Below are positions 36,701 through 48,300 of a stretch of 64,000 nt of DNA, in pieces. Each line of letters begins with the position of its first letter. Position 1 is the first letter of the stretch. The stretch covers positions 17,732,001 through 17,796,000 of the forward strand of contig NC_083567.1 in the NCBI RefSeq assembly GCF_019925205.1, read 5' to 3'. This DNA is from Metopolophium dirhodum (taxonomy: Eukaryota; Arthropoda; Insecta; Hemiptera; Aphididae). Position numbers and translations under genes: made by a program. The notes below the pieces were generated by a model. That model worked only from the letters and a program-made list of their open reading frames with translations. It ran no database searches and was not told the DNA's origin.

Positions 36701-37949
36701 ACTGAATTGCATTTGGCTCAAATTAAAACTGTTGTACCAGATTTATTTAAGTTTGCATTGGTAAAATCGCCAAAAGAGAAATCTAGTTTTGAATTAGTAA
36801 TAACTCCAAACTATGGTAAATATTTGATTATATAGTAATTCATTTTATACTAAGATTATTAAATTTTGATATTAATTAGGCTCAGTGAACGAAGATAACA
36901 TTAACTTAATTGAACTAACAACTCAGAGGAAAAAGACATTTTCTAATGCACTACTTGACATTTTGAAGGAGCATCATGAAGTATAGTTTAATAATAATTG
37001 TAGCTAATTAAATTTAATTAAAATAACTATTTTTTTCTTGTTTCTAGAAATATTTGTGTAAATTAACTCCACCTATTGTGATTGCCAAAGACAAAATAAC
37101 CAGATGGCATCCTGAGTTTGATGTTGAAACCGTGGAAGATATCATTCCTTCAACATTACCCAAAATTGAAATTAACAAACCAAAAATAGTAACGGCCAAA
37201 GATTTATTGGGTATTTAACATTTAGCTTAGCAAAAATATTTAAATTATGTAAATTAAGTAATAAATTGAAATAGATTAATTACTGCTTAATTTGTTTTTA
37301 GACAAATCTCATTCCTTGTTTGTTTACAATAATCGTTTAAACCGGACTGTCACAACAATGAACAATGAAAATAAAAATTTAACTGAAAAAAAATTCCCAA
37401 CAACAGATGCAAAAAATGCTTTAGAAGGAGCACTTAAAGGGATTCCTAAATCATTTTTACTTAAGGTATTTTTTTCAGTATTTTAATTTTTACATTTATA
37501 CTCAAATATTTTTATAAAGATTCAGGAAAAGCAAGCAGAAAAAGCTAAGGAATTGATGACACGGTCGGTGGGTCAATTAGATGAGGATAGAATGATGAAC
37601 CGATTACCAGATATTGCAAGAAGAATGCGTACCTATTTTGTACAACTTCAAAGAAATGTTCTACCATTCAAAAAAAATCATCGGTCAATTGAAGCAGAGT
37701 TACCCCGAGTCTATGACAGACCGTAATTAAATATTTGTTTTCCTTATTTCCTTTATTGTTTTATCAATTTTTTTTATTGATAGTAACTATTTTATTACTA
37801 TTTTAGAAGAATGGAAAGCTCACTTAAATCTTCTTCAAGAAAAAGTACCTCATTGGATTGTATCAAAAAGCTTAGATGGAATTGAACACATTCGAATTGA
37901 TAAAAAAGTTGAATTTGAAGAAACTGTAATTAAAACATTACAAAAATAA
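33706..37949 (+). CDS. dup: Cdt1 / double parked, replication licensing factor
   Basis: Cdt1 loads MCM2-7 at origins with ORC and Cdc6 and is restrained by geminin and CRL4-Cdt2. Nine exons: 33706-33873, 35595-35768, 36069-36616, 36694-36815, 36880-36980, 37048-37210, 37302-37465, 37520-37722, 37784-37949; phases agree, giving 602 residues. An N-terminal PIP-like motif QKTLDSFI (4-11) is followed by basic KSRKR. Five S-P-x-K sites (Ser176, 183, 205, 223, 238) are CDK consensus sites. The geminin/MCM-binding fold starts near 250 (LPLPLKYRILDELFKALETV, FNKLKRGIQQM) and continues in QIKTVVPDLFKF and ITRWHPEFDVE. The C-terminal winged helix includes LPDIARRMRTYFV and HLNLLQEKVPHWI. The last acceptor was chosen at 37783 because the later AG breaks the frame. 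Confidence 0.93.
35076..35116. other. Perfect 15-bp stem hairpin in Cdt1 intron 1
   Basis: CATTGATTATAAATA (35,076-35,090) and TATTTATAATCAATG (35,102-35,116) are exact complements around an 11-base loop. AT-rich palindromes arise often by chance in such DNA. Confidence 0.7.
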
Positions 37950-39097
37950 TTTTGATTTAACAGACTTTAATTTTCTTTAGTTTTATTTATTACAATATAT
38001 ACTTTTATTTCCAGCCATTTATTTTGAAAATTTTTTTTAGATCATGTAACCACCTGTTTGCCAAATTTTTAAATACTTTTTCAACTATATTGTATAAATA
38101 ACTAATAAGAAATAGAAAAGTAATGTATTATACTTTTAAAATAATCTATTTGATATATTATTTTTTAATAACAGTTTTATTTTGCTCCAAAATGTTTTAA
38201 TTTGTATACTTTATTTATACATATATCATATGTACAATATTGTTACTATTCCACTTATCAAAATCATATGACTTATCTTTTTGAACTTAATATGTAATAT
38301 TTGTATAGGTTATTTATTTAATAATCTATATATTTTAAAGTATTTAAACTTAACAATTCTTGAAGATTTTTAATTAAATTCAATAAAAATCAAGTATACA
38401 GCGGGCACATGATTTAAATAAAAAAAATATACAATATTTAAATTCAAGCCGAAAATGATTAAATTTTTTATTGTATAAATAACAGTATTTTTGTTTTAAC
38501 AAGTTCAAAATTTAAATTTTAAAACATTTACTTTAACCTTATATAATATTATCATGTACAAACAATACAAAATATTATCATTCTATTAATTTACTTTAAG
38601 AATCTTATATTGATATTTTCAAGTTTTATGTTAATTTACGAATTGTACAACATAGAAGTTTCAGCTATCATGATAAAAATATTTTTAGTAATAAAATAAC
38701 CTTTTGCAGTTACACATACTCTGTTGTATTTGATATACTTATACCAATTATGCTCGTTTGTAATACCAAATTATTTTTCAAACCGGAATTAGTATTTATA
38801 TCAAATTAATTAAATATAGTAACTCCATATTATAATCTATTAATATGGATGGGTTTGTTTTGTTTTTATTTACTATTTAGTATTTAAATTAATGGATCAG
38901 CCATTAGGTATGTTGGTTATTTTGTAAAATGAACAACCAAATAATTAAAAAATTATGCTATCAAATTGAAATGTTCACTTTATAAAAGTGTCTTATAGCA
39001 TATGTTTTATTTTGAAATTGTATGGACTAGACAATAATAACAGTATAGATATAAAGTTTTGATTTGGAAAATCTGAATGATAGTAACAATGCACCAT
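37950..39097. other. 3' flank of Cdt1, no gene recognised
   Basis: Probable 3' UTR, then AT-rich intergenic sequence; AATAAA occurs near 38,381. Nothing coding is supported. Confidence 0.5.
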
Positions 39098-39216
39098 ACT
39101 AAGAGCCCGTATTAGAATAGTGAAACTAAGGTTAAACCACCGAATTTGGTCGGTAAAATCAGTAGGTTAAGCGTAACTGAGGTTGAAACCATGATTGTAA
39201 AACGGGCCCTTAGTTA
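39098..39216. mobile_element. PIF/Harbinger-like MITE
   Basis: ACTAAGAGCCCGTATTAGAA pairs with TTGTAAAACGGGCCCTTAGT as inverted ends about 20 bp long, with mismatches. The interior has GGTTAAACCACCGAATTTGG. It resembles the element at 31,397-31,518 in size, GGCCCGT-type tip and TWA target. Confidence 0.7.
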
Positions 39217-39589
39217 AATTACTAATTAGTGATACATTCATCAGCATACACACTTTGATAAGTTTTTTCAGGTCTCACTTAATTTCTCAGTCAAATCACA
39301 GACCTGGACTATTTGACAATCCATGGATACCTAATTAGTAAAATATATATTATTCACTTATTAGAATATTTCAATTTTTTTTTAAACTTCTGGTATATGC
39401 ATGTGCTTGTAAGATTTGCTTTTTTAATACTTTAATCAGGTTTATGTGTACCCCTATTTCTTTATTTTGACATTAAAGTTAGATATGACCAAAATCCAAT
39501 TTTGCTGCATGTGAACTATTTGAAATCTAATCATAAATATGTTTTTTATACATTTTATTCAATTTATTTAAATAGGAATTGATATTTAA

Positions 39590-40625
39590 AAATTAATTTG
39601 ACCTTCAGGTCAAACCTTTTTTTTTGTTTAAGGTAGGAAAACTTATGAAGAATCTTATATTCAATTTTTAAATCTTATACATCAATAGAAAAATTTTAAT
39701 TCAAAATAATTTCCAAATTTCCGTGATTTTGACAAATTGTATCGTAACTTCAGACGCTCATTAAATATATTATTGTAGATTTACAATAATTATTATTTTT
39801 AATTTACACAAATAACAACAATTAAGGAATCTTGTATTACATTAATAATTATATTACAAGTACCCGCCTAATTTGACTCATTGACCATTTTTTTCGTAGA
39901 TATATGAAATTTTCACTAAATATTTGTATTTTCTATTAATTCTATACACCATAAAACGTTCAAAATATTTTGTCTTGTTTTGAGCTGTTTACGGGCATTT
40001 TCAGTTTACAATTTTTTTAGGTTTTTTTTCTAAAGATGTCATTATGTCAATAACATTTTATTCATTGGGTCAAAAAGCTTGAAAATTGAATACAGAACTG
40101 TTAATATATTGGAACAATGGTAGTTGAAAAATTTTAAAACTACGCATAGTCACAATTATTTTTTAAAAGTATTTAAAATTCAAATTTTGACAAAATACGT
40201 TGAAATCACGAAAATGTAGACATTTTTTTGAGTTAAATTCATAAAAACTTTTATTTTTAAATCTAAGATTTGAAAATGTAATACAAGATTCATCATAAGT
40301 GACTAAATTTATTAAAAAAAAATCGCTACTAGAAAGTCAAATTAAATTTTTATTAACGTTTGAAGTTCATATTTTTACAACATTGGATATTCACTCGATT
40401 TCTCATGAGTGATTTTCTTATTTTGTTGTAATTTAAAAACGAATAATTGTATATGTACTATAGGCTATAGACACTCGGGATTTATATCACATATTTATTT
40501 TATCAATTCCTATACTTGATACAATCTTGAAAATATTTTGACTTGTTTTGAGCTGTTTACGGACAATTTCCAATTAAAATTTTTTTAGTTTTTTTTTCTA
40601 TAAATATCAATAAAATGGACAATGG
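39590..40625. repeat. Rearranged fragments of the large inverted-repeat family
   Basis: 39,610-39,780 follows the right-arm orientation (AGGTAGGAAAACTTATGA, AATCTTATA). 39,890-40,620 follows the left-arm orientation (TTGAGCTGTTTACGGGCATT, CATTTTATTCATTGGGTCAAA, AAGCTTGAAAATTGAATACA). The two face each other, so this is a small derivative carrying parts of both arms with the core lost. The end at about 40,615 is abrupt. Confidence 0.7.
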
Positions 40626-40963
40626 TACCATGACAAAATTCTGAATAGATACCACCACGATGTAGAGAAGATATTATAGTATATCATTAATCGTTATAGG
40701 TACCTACTAGCTACTACCATCGACGATAGAACATTCTATGCTAGTATGCTACTACCTTTCTTCTACATCATTTAAACTGCTTTTCCAACTTTTTCTTTAT
40801 TTTCCCGCCTTATTATGCTTTTGTTATGATTATTACATAGCAGTATAATTGGGGATACACATTAACAAAACTCTGGTGAAAACAATTTGTACCTTCCAAT
40901 TCGTGGTGTATCATAGAGTAGGTAATAAATTGTTCTATGGAAGTTTATATAGGAATCCCACTA
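40626..40963. other. Intergenic
   Basis: It contains CACGATGTAGAGAAGA near 40,656, similar to the 28.48 kb hairpin, with a loose inverted partner TTCTTCTACATCATT near 40,757. No gene supported. Confidence 0.5.
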
Positions 40964-41560
40964 TCCCAGAAAAAAAATCCCCAGATTACAATATTACTCA
41001 CAACCACATGCAACATGAACAAATATTTCTTAAACGTTAATTAGTATATATAATTATCATTTACCACATTATTAATATTCAATTACAAATACGTATATAT
41101 TATATTATTAAAAAAAATATACATTATAAATAATATTTTGTTTTAAATATTATGTGTAATTCAACTTAATTAATTTAACAACTACTTCACAAATATAGCA
41201 TATAAAAATATTTCGAATGATCGATACGTCAAATAATAAAGTTAAAAAAACATAGAATACAAAAATATGATACAAAATATAGGTAATAATAATGATAATT
41301 TATTAAATGTAGGCACGAGGCATATTACACATAATATATTATCGTAATTTAAAACAAAATTTTATTTATAATATATAATTTTTTTAATAACATAATATAA
41401 TATAATATACGTATTTGTAATTAAATATTAATAATGTGGTAAATGGTAATTATAGATGGTAATTAACGTTTAAAAAATGTTTGTTCATGTTGCATATGGT
41501 TGTGAGTAATATTGTAGTCTGGGGATTTTTTTTCCTGGGGATTTTTTTTCCAATTACCGG
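40964..41560. mobile_element. Inverted-repeat MITE with AAAAAATCCCCAG ends
   Basis: 40,968-41,130 (AGAAAAAAAATCCCCAGATT, TACTCACAACCACATGCAAC, TTAAACGTTAATTA) is inverted at 41,390-41,555, where the tip block TGGGGATTTTTTTTCC is duplicated. The centre is AT-rich. A second copy lies at 60,054-60,270. Confidence 0.85.
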
Positions 41561-42238
41561 TGCGTATAGATATAGTTTTATATTGGTTATTTTACTTCTT
41601 ATAATAAATTAATTTTGGTATCGAAACTTTATACGCTTTTGTAGCTAACTTTATACATTGGTAAGTACAATTTCTACTAATATTATCAAATACATTCAAA
41701 TATACTTCACTTAAAGGAAAATATATGCGAAAATACATACAATCTCCCGACTCCACGTAGGGGGAAACCCACCTAACCATCAGTACCATAGACCTGTTAA
41801 CCTATTAATAGGTCTATGATATCACAGCAGCTGCTGCTGAACAATACAATGATGATAGTCAAATTTCTGATATCAAATTTTATAATTTTTATTGTTACAA
41901 AATGAATGTTTAATGTTTATCTGAATGATAAGTGATGAGTGATAACTATTAACTACTATGCACTGTCTTGTAATAACTAATAGTATAACTTTATTTTGTG
42001 CTAATAATTAATGAGTCACGACATGTTGGGTCTAATTTTTTTCATGTAAATATGTAATAAGTAATAACTACCGAATTTCATAAATAATAAATAATAATTA
42101 ATTCATAATATAGTATATTAGTATATACAATATACATACATAGTAAACTTACAATTTGTTTGATCTCTTTCTAAAATTAACTCATCATTCATCATCCATT
42201 ATTTTAAATCGTTGGTTGGATCACACATCAATACTATC
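41561..42238. other. Upstream region of RPAIN
   Basis: AT-rich, with a slightly richer patch at 41,740-41,840. The RPAIN promoter should lie here; no motif can be assigned. Confidence 0.45.
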
Positions 42239-44926
42239 ATGTCCAGTATAGAATCAAAAATTAAAAGCAGATCTGCAAATTACAAACGTGGTAAAAACCG
42301 AGATGTCAATTTTCGAGACATCATGAGACATGTATGTAACAGTCTATTAATAATTTGTTTTTGTGTTTTGATTAAATATATTTATTTTTATTATTAGAGG
42401 TATAAAAGTATCATTAAGAACAAACGAGAGTCTCTTTTAGAAAAAGTTCGCAATGTTGCGTATGAAATGCGAGAAAATGAGGTCACTTCGTTTATTGACA
42501 AGACATGCATAAAGTAAGATTATTTCTTTAATATCTGAATAATGTATGTGTAATTATATTTTGTATTATATTTATATTTATTATTTTAAACTAGTTAAAG
42601 TTGACACTGTTGGAAGTCAGTCTTGACAATTCTATAGTCATATAAATATATATACTTGTATAGTTTTAAAACCTATCTGAGTTAGGACCTTATGGAGAAT
42701 ATTTGATGAATTAGAGAACCATGGCAAAGGTCTGACCATTTGACACCATGAATTATTCATTTTTATGTTCCTCTTGTTATTATCATCTTCCTTGCCCTAC
42801 TAATCTCCAGTGTTGGGTATTAACTAGTAACGTTACGTAATTTCATTAGAATTATTTCAAAGTAACAAAAATTTTATACATAAAAAATTAATTACATATT
42901 TTTGATAAGTAATTTATAGTATAACGCGTTACAGTTTAGTCATACTAGTACCTATTGCAAATTGAAAAATAATAATAATATTATAAAATATGTCTATAAA
43001 TGTCTAATGCGGGTATTAAATAGGTATTTATGTATTTAATTTGAACTCAGCACAATTCAGTTTTCAATGATCTTGACATAAATCCAATCTTTGGATTAAT
43101 TAAATTTAATATTTATTATTTAATTTGATCTCTCTAATTACGACAATAGGTACTGGGAACGTTTCCTATGAATATCTATCGTGAACTGTTGTAATCTTGT
43201 TTGTCTTTAATTTTTATACGTTTCTAATTTCTATAAACTAAACATTATTAACACAGCTGTAGTCATATAAATGCAGTATATCCAATTTAGTTTTCTTTAT
43301 TAATGTTATTTATTTTTAATACTCTCAAGAATTCAGAGTTCTACACAAACTATTCAATTTTATAATACTTATTACTATAATATTTACAATTTACATTAGA
43401 ATATAATATTATTTTTCTGATAGGTATATTGTATATAATATCTAGTTATTTTTATATGTATACTAGTTTTTTAATTATTCATAGTATGTTAGTTCTAACT
43501 TAAATACTGTACTCTCCGCCCTTACAGGCGTTACTATCAATAAATAAAAAAATAAAATATTTATACTGATAAATGATAAATTAAAATATTTACATTGTAG
43601 CGCTAAAAATTATTGCACCTTTAAAAAAATGGCTTACCTATTTTCATGAACAATTATTATGATTTTATTCTCATATAATATTTAATAACACAATTGAGAC
43701 CTATTAATTATTATTCTGTATTCGGTGTCATTCTATCGACAGATGTATGCCCGTATCGTGTATTCGTATTTAATATTTTTATGTATCATTCTTTTGTACA
43801 TATTTTCAAACTATTATACCTTTTTACTACATTGTATTTCTAGTTAGGTTGCTTGTAAAATGACAATAAACTGCTTAGAAATTCCTCTTTTGTAACGAGG
43901 AAGTAACAGTTACTTTGTTATTTGGAAACTAAAGTAATTTAATTACAATTTTATTTGAGTAATGAGTAAAGTAACTTTATTACTTTTTAAAAGTAATTTG
44001 AAAACCTAACCTGAATTGTCTTACGTGCGTAAGGATTCTTCTATAACCATGATAATATTATAAAATATATTACGTACTATAAATCAGGGATGGCCACTAA
44101 CCTTAATTTTGGGAGCCGCAAATTTATAAATCTAATTCGAGGCAAGCCACAACCTGTTATAATTGTCATCGTCTGGCGCGGTCAAAACAAATTGTGACTA
44201 ATTTGAGCTACACATACTGAAAAGCACCCCTGATTCTAAGACACTTATATTAATTAATTTTACTCTTAGCTTGGTTAGGAAAAGCCGCACGAAACTGATT
44301 TAAGAGCCTTGTTGTGGCCACTCTTACTATATATTATTAGTTAAATCTACTCTAATACTATAGTATATTATTAAATAATATTAAAAATGCTTAAATGTGT
44401 AATAAAACAATTTTTTTTATATATTTATCTGTATAACAAGAATTGATGTGGATGAAGATGATGGATTTCATTCTCTGGACGAAGAAGATAAAATATTTGA
44501 TGAAATTAAACAGGAAATTTTAGATGAAGAAAGTATGTATTGAACATAGTAAAATTATATTTTCATGGTAGTATGTTTTACTTTACAAATGTATGTATTT
44601 ATATTTTAGTGAAATGGATATGTGAACAAGATATCGATTATAATGTATATTTACAGCATTTACACAATAGTTCGATTGAATGTCCTGTTTGCCGCACAGG
44701 CAACCTCTTAAAATCAACTATCAATACAATTTCTTGTGATATATGCCATACATCCATTCAGACATTCCTTGAAATTGATGCGTTAAAAAATAATATGGAA
44801 AATACAGTTGCTGAACATTCATCTGTTTGTCAATCACCAATTGAATGTATTGTTTTTCCGACACCTTATGATAATTCTATGTTTATGTTATGTAACATCT
44901 GTCAGTTCCTTTTTCAGATATCATAA
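42239..44926 (+). CDS. RPAIN: RPA-interacting protein (RPAIN)
   Basis: RPAIN binds replication protein A and helps bring it into the nucleus. Four exons: 42239-42331, 42398-42513, 44441-44532, 44610-44926; phases agree, giving 205 residues. The basic N terminus (SANYKRGKNRDVNFRDIMR, then RYKSIIKNKRESLL) is the kind of segment that binds importin. The acidic middle contains DEIKQEILDEE. The C-terminal zinc-finger region shows SIECPVCRTGNL, CDICHT, a spacer, EHSSVC, and MLCNICQFLF. This C..C/C..C/EHS..C/C..C order matches RPAIN as I remember it. Intron 2 (1.9 kb) is filled with transposon remnants. The stop is 451 bp before the axotactin-like start. Confidence 0.88.
42808..44013. mobile_element. 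Degenerate hAT-type element in RPAIN intron 2
   Basis: The left end CAGTGTTGGGTATTAACTAG followed by TAACGTTACGTAA, and a right region rich in AAAGTAACTTTATTAC ending AACCTAACCTG, resemble the common hAT terminus CAGTGTTGGG with GTAAC-rich subterminal repeats. The right tip has decayed and I cannot confirm a target duplication. A LINE tail is nested inside. Confidence 0.55.
43511..43558 (+). mobile_element. Truncated LINE 3' tail
   Basis: GGCGTTACTATCAATAAATA followed by an A-rich tail, similar to the tail at 9,671-9,732. Only the last ~50 bp of the element survives. Confidence 0.55.
44085..44326. mobile_element. hAT-type MITE with near-perfect 8-bp target duplication
   Basis: The tip CAGGGATGGCCACTAACC pairs with GTTGTGGCCACTCTTA. 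The flanks CTATAAAT (44,077-44,084) and CTATATAT (44,327-44,334) match at seven of eight bases, as expected for hAT insertion. GAGCCGCA and AGCCGCAC lie inside as subterminal motifs. It sits just upstream of RPAIN exon 3. Confidence 0.72.
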
Positions 44927-45377
44927 GTTAGGTTACTAATAATAATAATCATAATATATAATAATATGTTTAAGCTGATGAATTATGTAAAACCTGTATT
45001 CAAAATTATTTTAATATTATGTCTATTTCATTTTCTCTGTAGATTAAAATTTTTAACAAACAAATATTTTGGGTGATTTATATTAATGTATTGACATAAT
45101 TATAATATATAAAATATATCATATAATAATATTGTATTTTTTTATTATTTAAATAATTTATTGTTCCGTTAAGAGCTGTGAGTCACTGAAAAATTGAATT
45201 CAATTGACCATCTAATTGAATGGGTTATTATTCTATTGTGAGTTTACTATGTAGTCTACAGTTTCCTTTTTAAAACTACATGATGTAGTTCTAAGCTGGT
45301 TTAAAATAACTTTACTAATACTCATAAAATATATATCTTTTAACATCTGTGTGATGATGTTAATATTTGAGTGAAAA
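44927..45377. other. Intergenic between RPAIN and the axotactin-like gene
   Basis: 451 bp holding the RPAIN 3' end and the promoter of the next gene. No motif assigned. Confidence 0.5.
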
Positions 45378-48300
45378 ATGCACATTTTTTTTATAACCGT
45401 TTTTCTAATTTTAACTGTATTTGATGTAAAAGCACTGGAGAATTTCAAGGGTATACTATTATTTTTTTTACTTATTAATAATAATATATAATTTATACAT
45501 TTTAATTAATGTTCATATTTTGAGAATAGAAAGATGTGAAATCCCAATTATGCGTGGTCCATGTCAAAATTGGATACATAAATGGTACTACGATTCTATT
45601 TTACACCAATGTAGAACTTACATAAGTGGTATTTGTAAAAGTGAAAATATATTTGATTCTGAGGCAGAATGTCTGTATTACTGTGTTGGTGCTAAAAGTA
45701 AACTTAATACATATTTTTAGCTTATTCAAATATTAACCCTTTTAATTTTTCCTAGACCATAACAATACATACTTTGTCTCAGAACCTGTTGAACAAAAAT
45801 ATGAATATGGTTCATCTACATTGGCACCAATAGCTCCAAGCGATAGAGGTGCAGAACTTACATTTTCTGAATCTGGTCATTATACTGTATTTATGATGGC
45901 TGAAAACAATGCGTTTATACAGCTTGATGGCAATCGTATTCCTACCTTTCAATTAAGGTAAAATTTGGCAACACCGTAATATTTTTATTCTTAAAATTTC
46001 TACTCATTTGATTCAAATAGGCTTTGTCGAGAAATATCATTCCAATTTCGTACACGTTTACCGCATGGATTACTTGTTTATCATAGTGTAAAGGACAGAC
46101 CAACGGGTCTTCCTCCCTATGCTTTATACGTCATTGTTGAAAAGGGGCAACTTAAAGTAGTGCACGTCTATGGTAAACATTCAACCTCTGTAATAGTTGG
46201 AGAAGGTGAGTAAGAGATTTTAAATTTAGACAGTTATTGTAGCTATAATTGATAAAATAAATCTTCAAAAGATATGTTGAGTCTGAGAACACTAAAAATA
46301 TTGAAATTATTTATAAACATAAGTTATAAGTAGTCATTAAGCTATAAGTTATAAGATTATAAAATCTATATTCATTGAACATATTTACAGAAAAAGCCTT
46401 TCAAAATGGTAGGTTATATTCAAACAAGTATTTGAGAAGTTAGCAGATTTTTGGTAAATTCATAAGGTTTAGATAATGTTTAGTTCAACTATGTTAGTCC
46501 AATCTTTTTGTCCTATAAACATAGGCGCAACTAGACCTCTAGTGGGGTGCTATAATATTTCTTATCTTAAAAACATAAAATTGATGGTATTTTACTATAA
46601 CGATAGTTAAACCTAAAAAAACAAGGGGTGCAAAAGACCCTTTTGCACCTTTCTAGTTGCGCCAATGCCTATAAAGTAAAGGCCAGGATACACTATAGTT
46701 TAATATATTTTTCATCCAAAACACTCAGTTTAAAAAATGTATTATTTGGGCAAATTTTGATTACCATGGTTTCAATTATAGGATTTTATTGGTACATGTA
46801 TTTTAAGGTATTATTCGTACTATAATTATTTCTTTAAAAATAATATTTTCATCTTAAAAGCTATGTGATTAAATATTATGCCATGAATAATTAAATCTAA
46901 TAAGTACATATTTATCACAATAAATTCATTGCTTATAATTTATATTATAACTTTATAAGTTATAAACTATGGATTTTGTTATCAACATATCATTTGTTAT
47001 AACAAACTAAATTTACAACAAATGTGTTGTTCTTATTAATTTGATTTTCTTAAGACTACACTCATGAAATAATAAAAAAAAAATAAAAGTACATTGGACC
47101 TAAAAAATAATTAGTAACACCAGGGACGCCCACAGCAATGTAGCTCAGGGGGGGGCAAAAAATTGCAGGTACCTGAATAGTAAATACTTATGGGAAGATT
47201 TACCGCTACATCTTTCATCTACTCATATTTTGTAATAATATCGTTAATAATTTTTTAAAAATCCAAACTAATTTAAGTTGATATAAAATTACACTATTAG
47301 TTCTATATTTATAAGAAAAAACACAATAAAATTTAAACAAAAAACAACTTTATTTGATTTGAATTAACATATTACATCATTACATGTTACATATTACATC
47401 ATATTTATACATCATATTACATTTTATTCAAAAAGTAATGACAATCTCCTTTTGTTAGAAGCAAATAAATTGATTGATTTATCAATTTTTTGATTAAAAA
47501 ATTTTTATCATCATACCTTTGGCAGTGTTTATTAATTAACCCCAAGCTACTCAGTCTTTTGTTTCCCATCCTATTTCTAATCCATGTCTTTAAACGGCGT
47601 AGAGTGCTGAAATTTAATAAAAAAGTTATTGTTAAATATGAATTTACACACAGAATAATATTTGTAAAAATATTTATTTAAAAACCATACCTAAACGATC
47701 TTTCTACTGAGCAGGAAGTTAAAGGTAAAGTAATTGCAGTTTGTATTGCTTGGCACACCGCTGGGTAATATGTGGTGTAATCGAGAATATCAATTAATTT
47801 CATGGTGGGTTCGACTTCTTTCTTTTTCCATAGATCATACCATGACAGTGCTTGCTCTTTAAAATTGTCTAGAAGTGAACCATAAAGTGTACAAATAAAT
47901 TCAACACTTTCTACAAATTGTTGGTCGCTCATTAGTTTCATTTTTTTTGGGTGTAGGTTGTATAATATAAATATTTTTAATTTTTCTTCTGAAAATCTAT
48001 CTTTTAGAGACATTATAACTGATTCCAAGTATGGTATAAATAAAGATTGTCTAAAATATACCTCCACATCGTTAGTTGGATAGTTTTCACGATGTACTTG
48101 TTTAACACTACGCCGTGGTAACTTTAACTGAAGACCTATTTTAGAAGCAACTAATTTTACTTCGTTAAATATTGTATTAAATATATTCTCATAATTATAA
48201 AAATTGACCTTATTGTGCCAATAATATTGGCTATTTATTATTTAAATATCCGGGTATTCTTGTAAGTTGTATTAACTTTAAAAATGCATACTTTTAGTAG

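Noticed and set aside
37801..37805. TTTTAG as acceptor for the last Cdt1 exon
   Set aside because: Using it shifts the frame; the upstream GATAG at 37,779-37,783 keeps the C-terminal winged helix in frame.
40849..41040. 63-codon plus-strand frame
   Set aside because: It overlaps the left arm of an inverted-repeat MITE.
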